A stretch of DNA of 64,000 nt, taken from assembly GCA_028673005.1 (NCBI GenBank), contig CM054116.1, forward strand, positions 74,860,838 to 74,924,837. The letters are read 5' to 3'. The notes below the pieces were generated by a model that saw only the letters and a program-made list of their open reading frames with translations, did not search any database and was not told where the DNA came from. Each line of letters starts with the position of its first letter. Position 1 is the first letter of the stretch. Positions 33,468 through 43,908 of the stretch are shown here, in pieces. This DNA is from Tanypteryx hageni (lineage: Eukaryota; Arthropoda; Insecta; Odonata; Petaluridae). The position numbers were made by a program, and so were the translations under genes.

Positions 33468-34130
33468 AATCTGAGCCAAAGTTATTATGAGCTACCAACG
33501 ATATAAGTATTGGTGTAAAGCCTTTAGAACAAGTTTCAGACTATAAGACTATAAATACCTTGGAAGCATCATGACAAGAGAAGTAAAAGTACGGATGAGA
33601 TCAGGACTAGAATAGGATAAGCAAAAGCGGCTTTCAGAAGAAAGAAGCTCCTACTTATGGGGAATATAAAGGGCGATAACTGCAAGAAGTTTAAAAAATG
33701 CTACGTATGGAGTATAGCTTTATATGGGGGAGAAACATGGACGCTAAGGAAAAATGACATCAAATACTTGGAAAGCTTTGAAATGTGGACTTGGAGGAGA
33801 ATGTTGAAGATAAACTGGACAGATAGGATGAAAAACAATGAAATGCTACGAAGAGTAGGAGAGAAGCGAATGATTATACAACTATTAGAAAGAGGAAGGC
33901 AAACTGGGTTGGACATTACCTGAGGAGAGAGAGAGAGTATGATTAAAGACGTTAAAAGGAAAACTAGATGGAAAAAGTGATAGAGGTAGGAAAAGGTTTC
34001 AGCTGATAGACGATTTGAAAGGGAAAAAGAGGTATCAAGATATGAAGTGGACAGTGGAAAATAGAAGTATATGGAGAACCAGGTTTAACCATTAATAATC
34101 ACGGGCCTGTCTACGGACAGACTACCTATG

Positions 34131-34159
34131 ATATGTGTGTGTGTGTGTGTGTGTGTGGC
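34131..34159. repeat. (GT)n microsatellite
   Basis: About 25 bp of GT repeats replace the usual ATGATGAT tail at the 3' end of RTE copy B. Confidence 0.9.
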
Positions 34160-34164
34160 AAATT

Positions 34165-34826
34165 GAAATTAATTACACTACATGTGACGAAGTTACGTTC
34201 TGGAAAAATAAGAACATAGCAGTAGGTTTCGACTATAAAATAGATGGAATAAATATTCAAGCTGCCAAGTATGTAAAATATTTAGGAGTAACCATTTGTC
34301 GAGATCTTTCATGAGGCATGCACATTCGTCGAGTTATAGGCGCGGCCAAGAAGAAACTGGCTTTCATAGGTAGAATAGTCAGGAACACTACAAAAAAGTA
34401 CGTGAAACATGTTACTTATCACTGGTTAGGCCACAAGTGGAATACACTCAAGCATATGGGATCCGTATGAGAAGGGGCAATTCAAGTAGAAAGAGTACAG
34501 CGCATAGCAGCCAGAATCGTAAAACAAAAGTACGGACATAAGGAAAGCGTTACTTCATTATTGAGTGATTTGAACTGGATATCACTGGAGGATCGTAGAT
34601 TGAACTCAAGGTTGAGGCTTCTGGAGAAGTATAGATCAGAATGTCTAAAAGAGGAGGTTGTAGGAATAATTGAAGCACCAACGTATATAGGTAGTAACGA
34701 CCATGACGATAAGATACGTGAGATCGATTGTAGGACGGAGTGTTATCGAGGCTCGTTCTTTCCGAGGACAATACGAGGTCACAATAGAAAATTTCAACCT
34801 GCGAGAGACAATCTTTAGGTAGGTTA
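34165..34826 (+). pseudogene. Fragment of a non-LTR reverse transcriptase C-terminus (CR1/Jockey-like)
   Basis: Frames joined by shifts give VKYLGVTICRDLS, the AAKKKLAFIGRIVR stretch and YVKHVTYH. The last ~85 codons (34561-34818) read LNWISLEDRRLNSRLRLLEK and RECYRGSFFPRT-like residues, preceded by VQRIAARIVKQKYG. The order YLGV, KAxxxLGFxxR, LVRP, VQRRAARF, LxWxxLxxRR is the usual C-terminal part of CR1/Jockey-group LINE proteins. There is at least one stop and one frameshift. No 3' tail or duplication is evident. It differs from the RTE family next to it. Confidence 0.75.
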
Positions 34827-35056
34827 TGGTGCATTGCACCCCCTGCCACCCACCAATTAGGTGAATTGCAGGGTAACATGTAGATAAAAATGTACTTACT
34901 AGTCTCAGTAGATAGACGAAAAGAGTGTGGAACGTGAAAAAATTGCTCTAGATTTTTGTTACAAGAAAAAGATAATTTTCTTAGGGTGCCGCCTCGCCCT
35001 GGGCTCCGCGGATCCTAGAGACGGCTTTGTATATATATATACTATAGATACACACA

Positions 35057-36780
35057 CAGAGCCGTGCCTAGAGAAATTGGCGCCTATGGCAAGATTTGCA
35101 AATGCGCCTTAAGGTATGTGAATATATGTATTATTTAGTCACTAACATTTGATAACTTAAACTTAAACCCAAAAACTTTTTACATGCTTAAATATACTGT
35201 TATTCTTCAATACTGTAGACGTTTATTAATAAAAAACAAAATTCAGATGTATTCGAAAATTATTTTTGTATTGCCCCAAGATTATTTATATAATATAACA
35301 AATCAATTTTAGACAAAATTTAAACATATATAAACATGAAATATTATATAATACAATGAATTACATTTTTTAAAATTCGATTAATTAATTCAGTTTTGTT
35401 TTCCTAGCAGTCGCATTAGCAAATTCATTAAAATTAGTTTCCACAAACAATCCATTTTCAATGCTTAGAAGTGACAAATTGGATAACCTATCTTGGGTCA
35501 TTGAATTACTCAAATAGGTTTTAATCAATTTCAACTTGCTAAAGCTTCTTTCTGCTGAAGCAATTGTAACTGGCAGAGTTGTAAGAATCCTTAAAGATAC
35601 GTATTTGGGAAAATATCCAGTAATTCCCATTGTGCCATCAGTTTTAAAATTTCAAAATGGTTTAAATCGATAAGATTTTCTGCTATATTCCAATTTGGAA
35701 TTTAAAGCACTCAATTTCGTTATACATAGATAACAAGTCCAGTTCTGGATACTCCAGGCAAAGATGATTTACTCCTTTTAATTTTTCAATTGACCAACTC
35801 GCAAGGTTTGATCCGGACAAAAAACTGAAAAGTGATGCAATTTTCTCCATGTCCTGAAATCTATGTCTTATTGTTAGTTGCATAATGATGGCATCCAGAA
35901 TTTCAAAAAATAAAAATCTTAATTCGTCATCGCGAGAGAAATTAATTGCTTCATTATTTGCGTTTTTGCCTGTAGTTACATTTGTTTTACATTTTCTTTT
36001 AGTCTTTGGAGTAGCATCAATTTTTAGATCATTGCATACTTTTTTTGTTTCGAACAAAATTTCGGTGAACCCATTACTTCTTAAATTTAAAAAATTGAAG
36101 TGTCTCTAACATTATTGTTGGTCTTATTATATCATGGGACTTGTCTTGTCTTCTTTCATTTATACTATTAAGTTTTTGTAAAATTTTATTCCAAATAGTC
36201 AAAAAGAAAATGAAGACATAAGTTTCCATTTGATTTTTTAGCATCATAGCCAAAAGATGAGTTTTGTGATATTTGATCTAGAACCAGAACAATTTCTTTT
36301 ATTTGTAGATGCAGACCCCTTATTGCTTTTGCTTCAAAAAACTATGTCCTTTGATAGAAATTGAAAGTACTGATAAAATCATTTCCCAGCGAAAAAACGA
36401 GAAGTTTTTGTATGATGCCAAAAAACGTGATTTCAATATTTTTACTTGCTGCATACACTCCAATTAAATTTAGACTGTGTGCGGCAAATGGAATATATTT
36501 TGCTAATGGGCCTGAACACCATTATACAGACCTGACATGTTCGCTCCATTATAGCATCCCTGCCCTTTAATCTCTTCAATTTTTAAATTGTCATTTTCTA
36601 GTTTTTGTCTAATTTCATTAGCTAAACCGATACCCGGGGCAAACTACTAAATATGTGTCCCCCCTCCTTCAAAAAATTATCTTGTCTAGTTTATTTAGTT
36701 ACTGTTTGGATTTTTTGCGCCCCTTACTTAGTTGCGCCCGGGGTAGATGCTCCGCTTGCCCCGCCCTAGTTACGGTGCTG
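35057..36780 (-). mobile_element. Decayed hAT transposon, ZMYM-type transposase
   Basis: The ends CAGAGCCGTGCCTAGAG (35057) and CTAGTTACGGTGCTG (36780) are imperfect inverted repeats. The last ~140 bp are about 85% identical to the short element at 43721-43900, which has a perfect 8-bp duplication, so the family assignment is supported by that copy. The flanks here are microsatellite (CA and TA), and I see no clear duplication. The interior codes for a broken transposase on the minus strand. Confidence 0.85.
35385..36625 (-). pseudogene. hAT transposase (ZMYM/hATC-type), broken
   Basis: Reading from 36625 downward on the minus strand, pieces give KGQGCYNGANMSGLYNGVQA, matching the catalytic-core block GQGYDNAANMSG...NGVQ of this hAT group. 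The degenerate stretch HTV...LECMQQ and a WEMILS block follow. The 124-codon piece at 35683-36057 covers the following helical insertion. The final piece (35385-35630) is the C-terminal dimerisation region, with LTTLPVTIASAERSFSKLKL and LSLLSIENGL. Several frameshifts and stops interrupt it. In other arthropods such genes are annotated as zinc finger MYM-type proteins. Confidence 0.85.
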
Positions 36781-37953
36781 TATATATATAAAGATAGAGA
36801 GAGAGAGAAATACATATAAGTACATGCGCACAGGCTTCCATTCATTGAAACTCTCTAGTTCTAATTTTCGACGATTCCAAGAAACTCTTTTGCGTTGACG
36901 TACAGTTTTGAAACCGGTCGTTCTGCTTTCCATAAATAGTTGAATCTCTATCAGTACGGACAGTTAGACTATCTGATGTAGAATTCCAAGGTCGCACCTT
37001 CGAATCTCACTGAAGCCATGGATATTTGTAATCTTATTTCCGGATTAGATGTAAAAATAGACAATAGTTTAAAAGCTCACTTCTAAATAAACAATAATTA
37101 TTAATATTATTATATGAGGGTGTACACACGCAATCACACATACATATATAAACACATAAATATATATTCATTACAACATAACACATAAATAAATATAACG
37201 TAACGTGTAAATATATATCCATCACTTGCGAGTTTTTTCAATCCTTCTATGATGGAGGAGTGGAGAATCAGTGACTGTGATCACGGGTCGTGACCCTCAA
37301 GCTCGTTTTATTTCGAACAGTGAGACGTGATTAAGTGGGTTTTTGAAAAATAAAAAACAGGTTTCAGGCTTATTTGGATGCTACTCGCCTCTTGTGGGTT
37401 AAGGGGGTGGATGGACTGGTGGGCGTAAGGGAATGATTGATTATGACTCGAGGTCAAAGACGGGTGACAGACTGAAACCTTTTGATGTCACGAAAAAGCC
37501 CACTCTCTGAGGGAGATACGCTTTTCGACGGTTGCCTGGATATTAAATCAAACGACCTATCTCTGCAGCATTTCATCATTTATCTCTTGGAGACAGTTTT
37601 TATGACAAATCAAAGCGACCCGAAATGCTGTATGTCATCATTTTATAAATATGGATAAATGTTCTCAGAAAATATTGCTTCACTTGCTCTCAAATTCGTA
37701 ATGCTTCAAAACGAGATGCGCGCCTCATGAGAGAATTCCGACCAATGCGAGTTTTCAGTTGCAATGAGTAAGGAGCCTGTAACACCACTACTAATGTCAT
37801 GTAATATGCAATGCTGCAAGATTATTGCATGTTTTAGAAGTTGATATTTTTTAAATATGGCTTAGGAAAACGGCGTGAACTCCTTATTCATGACAATCCG
37901 TGCACTCCAGTAAACAAGGTACCATTTTCATTTGGAGTAAAATTGTTCGGATT
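36781..37953. other. Non-coding; hammerhead-like remnant at 36888
   Basis: A short TA/GA run follows the hAT end. Near 36888-36925 TTGACGT, a possible stem and GAAACCGGTC resemble the family at 14481 and 23066, with core mutations. The rest of the segment shows nothing recognisable. Confidence 0.35.
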
Positions 37954-38258
37954 CTTTAGAACAGGGGTTCCCAAACTTTCTGAGAGGAGGGCCACATAGG
38001 AATATTGAAAGTTCTAGGCGGGCCGGATCGAAAACAACTAATAATGTTTCAAAATTTTAAATATTTTATTCTATAATTACCTAAGCATACATGCATATAT
38101 AACTATAAGTAAACGTGAATAAATGTAAGAAAAATTCTAATGCGTACAATGCGCCTTTTTTTAAATTGGAAACACTGATTTTATGATGTTTAATAAAATT
38201 TCCGAGGGCCGGATTAAACCCTTTCGCGGGCCGTAGTTTGGGGACACCTGCTTTAGAA
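37954..38258. mobile_element. Non-autonomous hAT element (MITE)
   Basis: A 289-bp element (37962-38250) starts CAGGGGTTCCCAAACTTTC and ends GTAGTTTGGGGACACCTG. A perfect 8-bp duplication CTTTAGAA flanks it (37954-37961 and 38251-38258). Internal GGGCCGGAT blocks recur near both ends. There is no ORF. Confidence 0.94.
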
Positions 38259-39556
38259 GAAAACGATCTGTTAAAGTGAATCTGGGATTAATGTTCTTTT
38301 AAGTATCGAACGAGCCAACTCCTTGATGGGCCCGTTACCGGCCATTTTCAGCCTCCAAGCTTTTTACTTGTAAATAACTCACTGCGTAGAAAAAACCGAA
38401 TGAAAAACGTAAAGCCGCATTTCCACGTAATTTATTCCCGAAATAATGGCGAATAATGAAACAGGCTGCTATCGCAAGCCCGTCTAAAGTTATCGATTGC
38501 CACGAGCATCCGAAAAATAATTACCCGCGTGGTATACGAAACAGTCCTTCTGATGTTATTTACGACCGCCCATTTCAGCGCGCTAAACAAACAAACATCG
38601 CCTTAAATCGCAACCAAGCTACTTATAATTTCTATAAAAACGTTCGTTAATTTATTGCTGATTAGGGAACCCCGAAATCAAAACGTCCGCGCGATAAAAA
38701 GGACCAACCGCGCGAGAGACGGTGAAAAAGAAAAAAAATAAATTAATAAATTTCGGCCTGGCAAAACTTGGAATTCTTCTCAAACTGAAGAGGAACCTGT
38801 AATTAACGCTCAAAACGTCGACGAGGGTTGTAAACGCAGTTCTCCCCCAGATGTCTCCACCCTATAATTTCATCTCCGTGGCAACCGTCGAAGCCATTTG
38901 CGAGGTATATCGAGAGGGGGAGGTTTGGGGAGAGGTGGAAGAGATGGGTAGGAAGGACAGAGGGGGAAGTAGGGTGGAAAGTAAAGGGGCGAGGAGAGGG
39001 AGGGGGAGAGTGTGGGAGGAGGGGAGGATAGGCGCCGCTGACATGCACCAGGGAAGAACCCGAGAGATAGAGAACAGAATAGGAGAGGTTTAGAATAAAC
39101 GGAACAGATACCATAAGAGAGACTAGGAGATAAAGAGAGAGACGGAGAGAAAAGGAGGATGAAAAAACAGAAGGGGCAACAGAGGTGACACCGGAAGTCG
39201 TAGGGACCCGACAACGTCTCACTTCCTGTCCCCGCAAACGCACGCACGCAGACGGAGATATACATCTGTCGAGGAAAGCTCCAAACTTATCTTTATCTCC
39301 CACCCCTTAAAAGATTTACTGCCCCAAAGGCCTTAATATCTAACGAACTTGGATTAATTCTCTCGCTTGACTGAGTGGTGGTTTCCGGACCAAATACTTC
39401 TGCTTGAAACGAGCTGCCAAAAGACGTACGGATGGGTCAGCTCGCGAAAGAAGATGAATTCGCCGGTATGACGCGTTGATAGCGCGATACAACGAATGGA
39501 TATGGCATTAATTTGAAGGAAACAAATAATTTAAAGCAATATATACCCGAACAACA

Positions 39557-39558
<2 letters not shown>
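38259..39558. other. Non-coding; GA-rich 38910-39180
   Basis: The 38.9-39.2 kb stretch is purine-rich on the plus strand, and the 166- and 131-codon minus frames are low-complexity shadows of it. Nothing else is recognised. Confidence 0.45.

Positions 39559-39619
<61 letters not shown>
39559..39619. repeat. (TA)n microsatellite
   Basis: About 61 bp of perfect alternating TA. Confidence 0.97.
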
Positions 39620-39621
<2 letters not shown>

Positions 39622-39757
39622 CGTAGTCCAAAGAGTCGCTCAAATAAAACAAGTTAGGAAAGTGTATAGTGTATCACAAATAGGCGCGTTTCGTGCGATG
39701 CAGTATTTGAAACTAAACGATATAATTGGAACGAACGCACGCCATAAAACAGCAAAA

Positions 39758-39799
39758 CATAGAGATCTAATTGGGTCGTGACCCGATTAGATATCTATG
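39758..39799. repeat. 42-bp near-perfect palindrome
   Basis: CATAGAGATCTAATTGGGTC is followed by GT and then GACCCGATTAGATATCTATG-like sequence; the halves pair with two mismatches. It could form a long hairpin. A GGACGGACGGACAGACC block follows at 39890. Confidence 0.8.
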
Positions 39800-40243
39800 T
39801 CCACTAAAAATTTATTCCCGAGTTGGTGCATTACTATCAAATTTCATGAAAATCCGTTCGGTAGAAGCCGAGAACGAACATGCGGACGGACGGACAGACC
39901 GAAGCTAATAGGCGCTCATGCTGGAAGCGAAAAGCGCCTAAAATGCACAAATGAAGTACATTAACAATTACTGAAATGCATTGATATAGTGCAGATATAG
40001 AAAATTATAATAAAAGTGCAGAATTATATCGAATTACATTACATTGTTCGAACTATTGGCGTTCCATTAAAGATTACCTCGCGTGTCGCACGTGAGTCAC
40101 CTCTGCACTGCATTAAAAATAATTAAAATAGCATAGGAATTAAGTTTTTAGGATATCTGAATGTAATTTATAAAATGCTGTAATTGCATTCTCATCAAAT
40201 TCAATTTCGAGCGATCATGTATTTGGCACAGTGGGAATTCTAC

Positions 40244-40885
40244 AGGTTGTTTCAAAATCCCCTTTACCCCAGGAGTTAATATATCTCATTTGTTATATTT
40301 ATTGTTAAATTTTTACACTTACTGTTATATTTTCGTGATATATATGTTTTATTCAGTCATAAAAATCATTCCTAATTATAAAAAAAACATCAGTATGGGC
40401 GCCATCGTTTTGTGCAAGGAATGGCGCAAAGTTCGACGATCGATATTATCTCTTGGCATTGAGTTAGTGGCTTTTTGGTAGGCTCTACAAACAACATTCT
40501 CCAGTTGTTGTGTTGTTTCATTCCTTTTAATTGTGACTTGCTCTTTTGTGAATTCCCATGTCAGGTGGAAAGATCTGGACTATTTTGGGGCCAGGAAATG
40601 TCCGCAGCAACTATTCGCAAGCCTTTTTCATCCGGTTCGTATCTTTATCAGGGAGTTGTTTTTAGCAAACATAGGGCGATAGGGTTGCATTTTACGATCC
40701 TTCTTGATTCGGAGGTGCAGACTCGATCTGGGTACAGCAAATCCTGAGGAACTTTTCGTTATCGATTTCCTTGGTGATCCATTGACAGCTGCGCTGATTT
40801 CTACGCTTCTATTGTCTCGTATTCGTGGTCTTCCCTGGTGTAGCGTATCTTAAACGCTGCCTGTACGAAACAACTTTTCCCAACC
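40244..40885 (-). pseudogene. Decayed mariner/Tc1-like transposase relic
   Basis: Minus-strand reading gives RQ/RPRIRDN, then NGSPRKSITKSSSGFAVPRS, which is the second helix-turn-helix of mariner transposases (GSPRKS...LxIPxS), and KKDRKMQPYRPM. The catalytic middle is missing. A SWPQNSPDLS stretch near 40590 matches the third catalytic-residue region. KATNSMPR-like residues lie near 40480. A TA followed by CAGGTTGTTTCAAAATCC at 40244 resembles the mariner terminal repeat at 2821. I could not find the opposite end. The gene is heavily degraded. Confidence 0.6.
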
Positions 40886-40889
40886 AAAA

Positions 40890-42524
40890 CATTTCGGTTT
40901 TGATAGAAGAGTCCAATGAAAATGATGAAGAAAATCTGATTAAGGATTTTCCTACTGCTCATAACACCCAAGGATGAAGGACTCTATGGGAATCCCACGA
41001 TGACATTATTGGTTTTTAATGAGTAATTGTGACAATTAAATAAACCAAAAATATTTTCGGAGATAAAAATTCAAGAATATCCCTGGTATAACATCACATA
41101 TTTGGCTCACATCGATCGCTACGAAGATTCTTTTGGCAAATAACAATTGAAAATTCACATTTTTTCTCTCTCATATTCTTATATGACCTGTAAGGTTAGA
41201 TATAGGTAAATGTTAGGTATAGATTTAAAATATTTTTCGGATAGAGCAGTTGTTCCCAACCTGTTGGTAATTACTCCTTCGGGGTAAGTTCAGGTTTATG
41301 AGGGGGTAATGGACATTGGCGAGAGTGGTAATGCGTTAAAACCAGTAGTAAAGATGTGAAAAGCTTACTATTCTCTATTTGTAATCCAATCAGAATCATC
41401 TTAGTTTGAGCGTGCCACACCGGATGATTGAAAAGGACACCCATAAATTAGTCGCTATAAAATTTTTCATAGCAGAGATATTTTTCTATTAAAATGATTG
41501 ATGACTTTTTCGGAGTACTTCCGGTTACTTTTCTCTTTCCTGCTTTTTAAAACTTATACACATGGCATATATAACGACTGCAAATATTTATTGAAGATAC
41601 ACCAGCTTTGGTGAATACCAGAAATTCTTTGTTCCTTATTCGGAGATCTTAAGTTCTAGCAGTTTCGCTAAGTAAATAACTTTCTATATTTTTTTGTTTT
41701 GAAATATTTTTCATCGTAAAGCGTTGGGGATTGAGGGTAAAAAGTTTTAATCTAAAGTTTTCTTAGTTTAATGAGAATTAAAATATTGTTTTCTAATTTA
41801 GTATCAACAGTATTGCAACATGAAACAGCGATTTGAATATTTTTTTACTAGGTGTTTCTGATAAAACCTTACGTTGACAGATTTTAATGTTATTAAAATA
41901 AAGAATTGACAGTGAGCATTTTTCCTTATCAATTTTGAAAGTTAAAACTAACCTACAACTTATATGGAACGGCTGTACTCCTGCGATTTACCGAATACTA
42001 CTAAGTTAGTTTTTTTTAATTTATACATTTGCAATTAGGAGTAATGACAGATGCAGCTGAAGGCAAAATGGGTAATGGGATGAAAGAGATTGGGAGCTAA
42101 TGGGATAGAGGACAGCATTTACCACAAAAAAGTTCGTGAGACCATTTAATTCCGATTTACCGTTTCGGAGATAAAAATCCAAGAACCGACCAATTTTTCG
42201 ATACCGTTTTATACGCATTTTCCATAAAGAACGCCTTTGAAATCTTTGTATACTCCTTTTATGTTGTACAATTTTCCTTCTTGTTCAATCCCAGAATGCT
42301 AAAATAGTCTACAGGTAAAATATCCCAGAAGAAAAATTTAAATACTTGAAAAAATCTTATCCGTAAATGCTGCAAAAAACAATGTCTGACATTCTTCCAA
42401 CAAAGCGATACTGTTGTTTAACGGAGGAAAAGCTTAAATAAAACCGAGAATTTCGACAAATAACGTGAATATAAAATATGAAACGTGGATCCTCTCTACT
42501 CGAGAGGAGAGCAAAGCTTTTCAC

Positions 42525-42525
<1 letters not shown>
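40890..42525. other. Non-coding; possible lone hAT end near 41246
   Basis: CAGTTGTTCCCAACCTGTTGG at about 41246 looks like a hAT terminal repeat, but no matching right end or duplication is visible. The rest is AT-rich with no recognisable gene. Confidence 0.35.

Positions 42526-42587
<62 letters not shown>
42526..42587. repeat. (TA)n microsatellite
   Basis: About 60 bp of perfect alternating TA precede a purine-rich tract. Confidence 0.97.
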
Positions 42588-42588
<1 letters not shown>

Positions 42589-42599
42589 CATCTCAGCCC

Positions 42600-42960
42600 C
42601 GTTTGCCGAGGAATCGTTCGAATGGAAGAATGGGGAAGGGCGAAGGAAGAAGTGGCGGAGGGGTGGAGAGAGGGAGGATAGAGAGAGAGAGAGAAAGAGG
42701 GAGGTGAAGAGAAGGAAGGGGACAACTCGGATTTCCACACTGTGGACCTGCGAGTGATGCTGTACGGGGGAGGAAATCGGAGGAGCGGTATCCATGGTGA
42801 TATAAAGTGGTTGGAGTGATGAGATAGGACGGTGGGCATGGAGGGGGGGCATGGGGGGGGGGAGGGGAGGAGAGGGAGGGCATAATGGAGGGTGACATGG
42901 TGGATGGGAGAGGGAGAGAATACGGGACAGGGAAGCGTAGCTGTAGGATGAAGGTCTGAA
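42600..42960. repeat. Purine-rich tract with long G runs
   Basis: The plus strand is G+A-rich. It contains GAGAGAGAGAG near 42680 and two long G runs near 42842-42865 that could form a G-quadruplex. The 176-187 codon minus frames are proline/serine shadows. Confidence 0.7.
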
Positions 42961-43712
42961 GAGATCTTTTTTGAGAGAGAAAAGCGGGAGAAACCGAGTA
43001 TAGAATTGAGGGATGCGATGAATATAAATATATGTATATGTATATGGAGTGTATAAAATGGAAATCCCATCCTTTCCTTTGATTTGATTTTTCTACGTAA
43101 TTTTTTTTGCTTTGGGAGGCCAATCACCCTCCGCTTCTCCTCACGAACCATCTATTTTGCTCTTTTTCTTCCATCCCCCGCGGGGCGTGATCGCCAGTGG
43201 GTTTATTTCGTCGCTTTGCCGAAAGTTGGAAATGATTGGTAAAAAATGTAAAGGGATTTTTGAAAAAAAAAGGAGAATGGAGATGAAAACCCACGGCATT
43301 CGAGCAATTTTCGGAGGGTACCTGGTAAAAACAGCTGGAAACGGAAACCTATATTTGTCTTCGACAAATAATTGCGGGAGCTATGGAAATAATATACTAC
43401 GGATCGGAAGGATTCAACGCGAATGAAAAGAGAGAAATTTTGGCTGTTCTCTGTTGAAATATTACGCGGTGGATATCTAGATTAGGGCGAAAATTATAGA
43501 GACCAATACTGTGTATTTACCCATGTCGTTTAAACTTTACGCACAACTCATAGCGGAAGAACCACCGAAGAATGTTAGAGAGATGAATACGTCGGGTATA
43601 TGATAGATATATCTCCTAAAATACGGTATCTAGAACAATATTGTGTGGTTCCAAGAATTACACTTACAGAAAGTACAACACGTGTAAACTAGAAGATTTA
43701 GAGAATCGCGTT

Positions 43713-43908
43713 CACGAGAGCAGCGCCGTAACTATCTCTTTTAGCGCCCGGGGCAAACTAATAAATATTTGACTCCCCTCTCCCTCCTTCAAAAAATTAT
43801 CGTCTCTAGTTAATTTAGTTACTATTTGGATTTTATGAGCCCCCTACTTAGTTGCGCCCGGGGCAGATGCCCCGCTTGCCCCACCCTAGTTACGGGACTG
43901 CACGAGAG
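43713..43908. mobile_element. Short hAT derivative related to the 35-kb transposon
   Basis: A 180-bp element (43721-43900) starts CAGCGCCGTAACTA and ends TAGTTACGGGACTG. A perfect 8-bp duplication CACGAGAG flanks it (43713-43720 and 43901-43908). About 140 bp of its interior matches 36640-36780 of the larger hAT copy, so it is an internally deleted, non-autonomous derivative of that family. Confidence 0.94.

Larger units (their letters stand above)
32415..33514 (-). mobile_element. 5'-truncated Penelope-like element (PLE2) with 12-bp TSD
   Basis: ATAAGTATTGGT occurs at 32415-32426 and 33503-33514 and brackets the insert; RTE copy B is colinear once the insert is removed. Inverted terminal arms are present at 32427-32570 and 33331-33467. 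They contain the ACAACACCCAATGCATTTCG block and the GACTGGGAGTCGACTGCGAA block. A ~35-bp tail (33468-33502) extends beyond the right arm. The inside codes on the minus strand for the end of a Penelope reverse transcriptase plus a GIY-YIG endonuclease. The family differs from PLE1 in both protein and arm sequence. Confidence 0.92.
31857..34130 (+). pseudogene. RTE retrotransposon copy B, decayed, split by PLE2
   Basis: This copy starts again at GGTTTCAGAAAAGGACGAGG, so it repeats the region already present at 31460-31760 of copy A and must be a separate or duplicated fragment. It runs through the FVDW/YADD region (the GRPVKYADD equivalent near 32260) to the GMEIN-like stretch near 32350. It is interrupted by PLE2 at 32427-33514 and then resumes with the LEQVS and KYLGS equivalents, ALYGGETWTLRK and FEMWTWRRML. 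It ends with the 3' GTCTACGGACAGAC block near 34120, followed by a (GT)n run where the intact element has ATGATGAT. Several stops and frameshifts are present. Confidence 0.88.

Noticed and set aside
42588..43151. Minus-strand frames of 187 and 176 codons
   Set aside because: Shadows of a purine-rich tract and a (TA)n array; no conserved motif.
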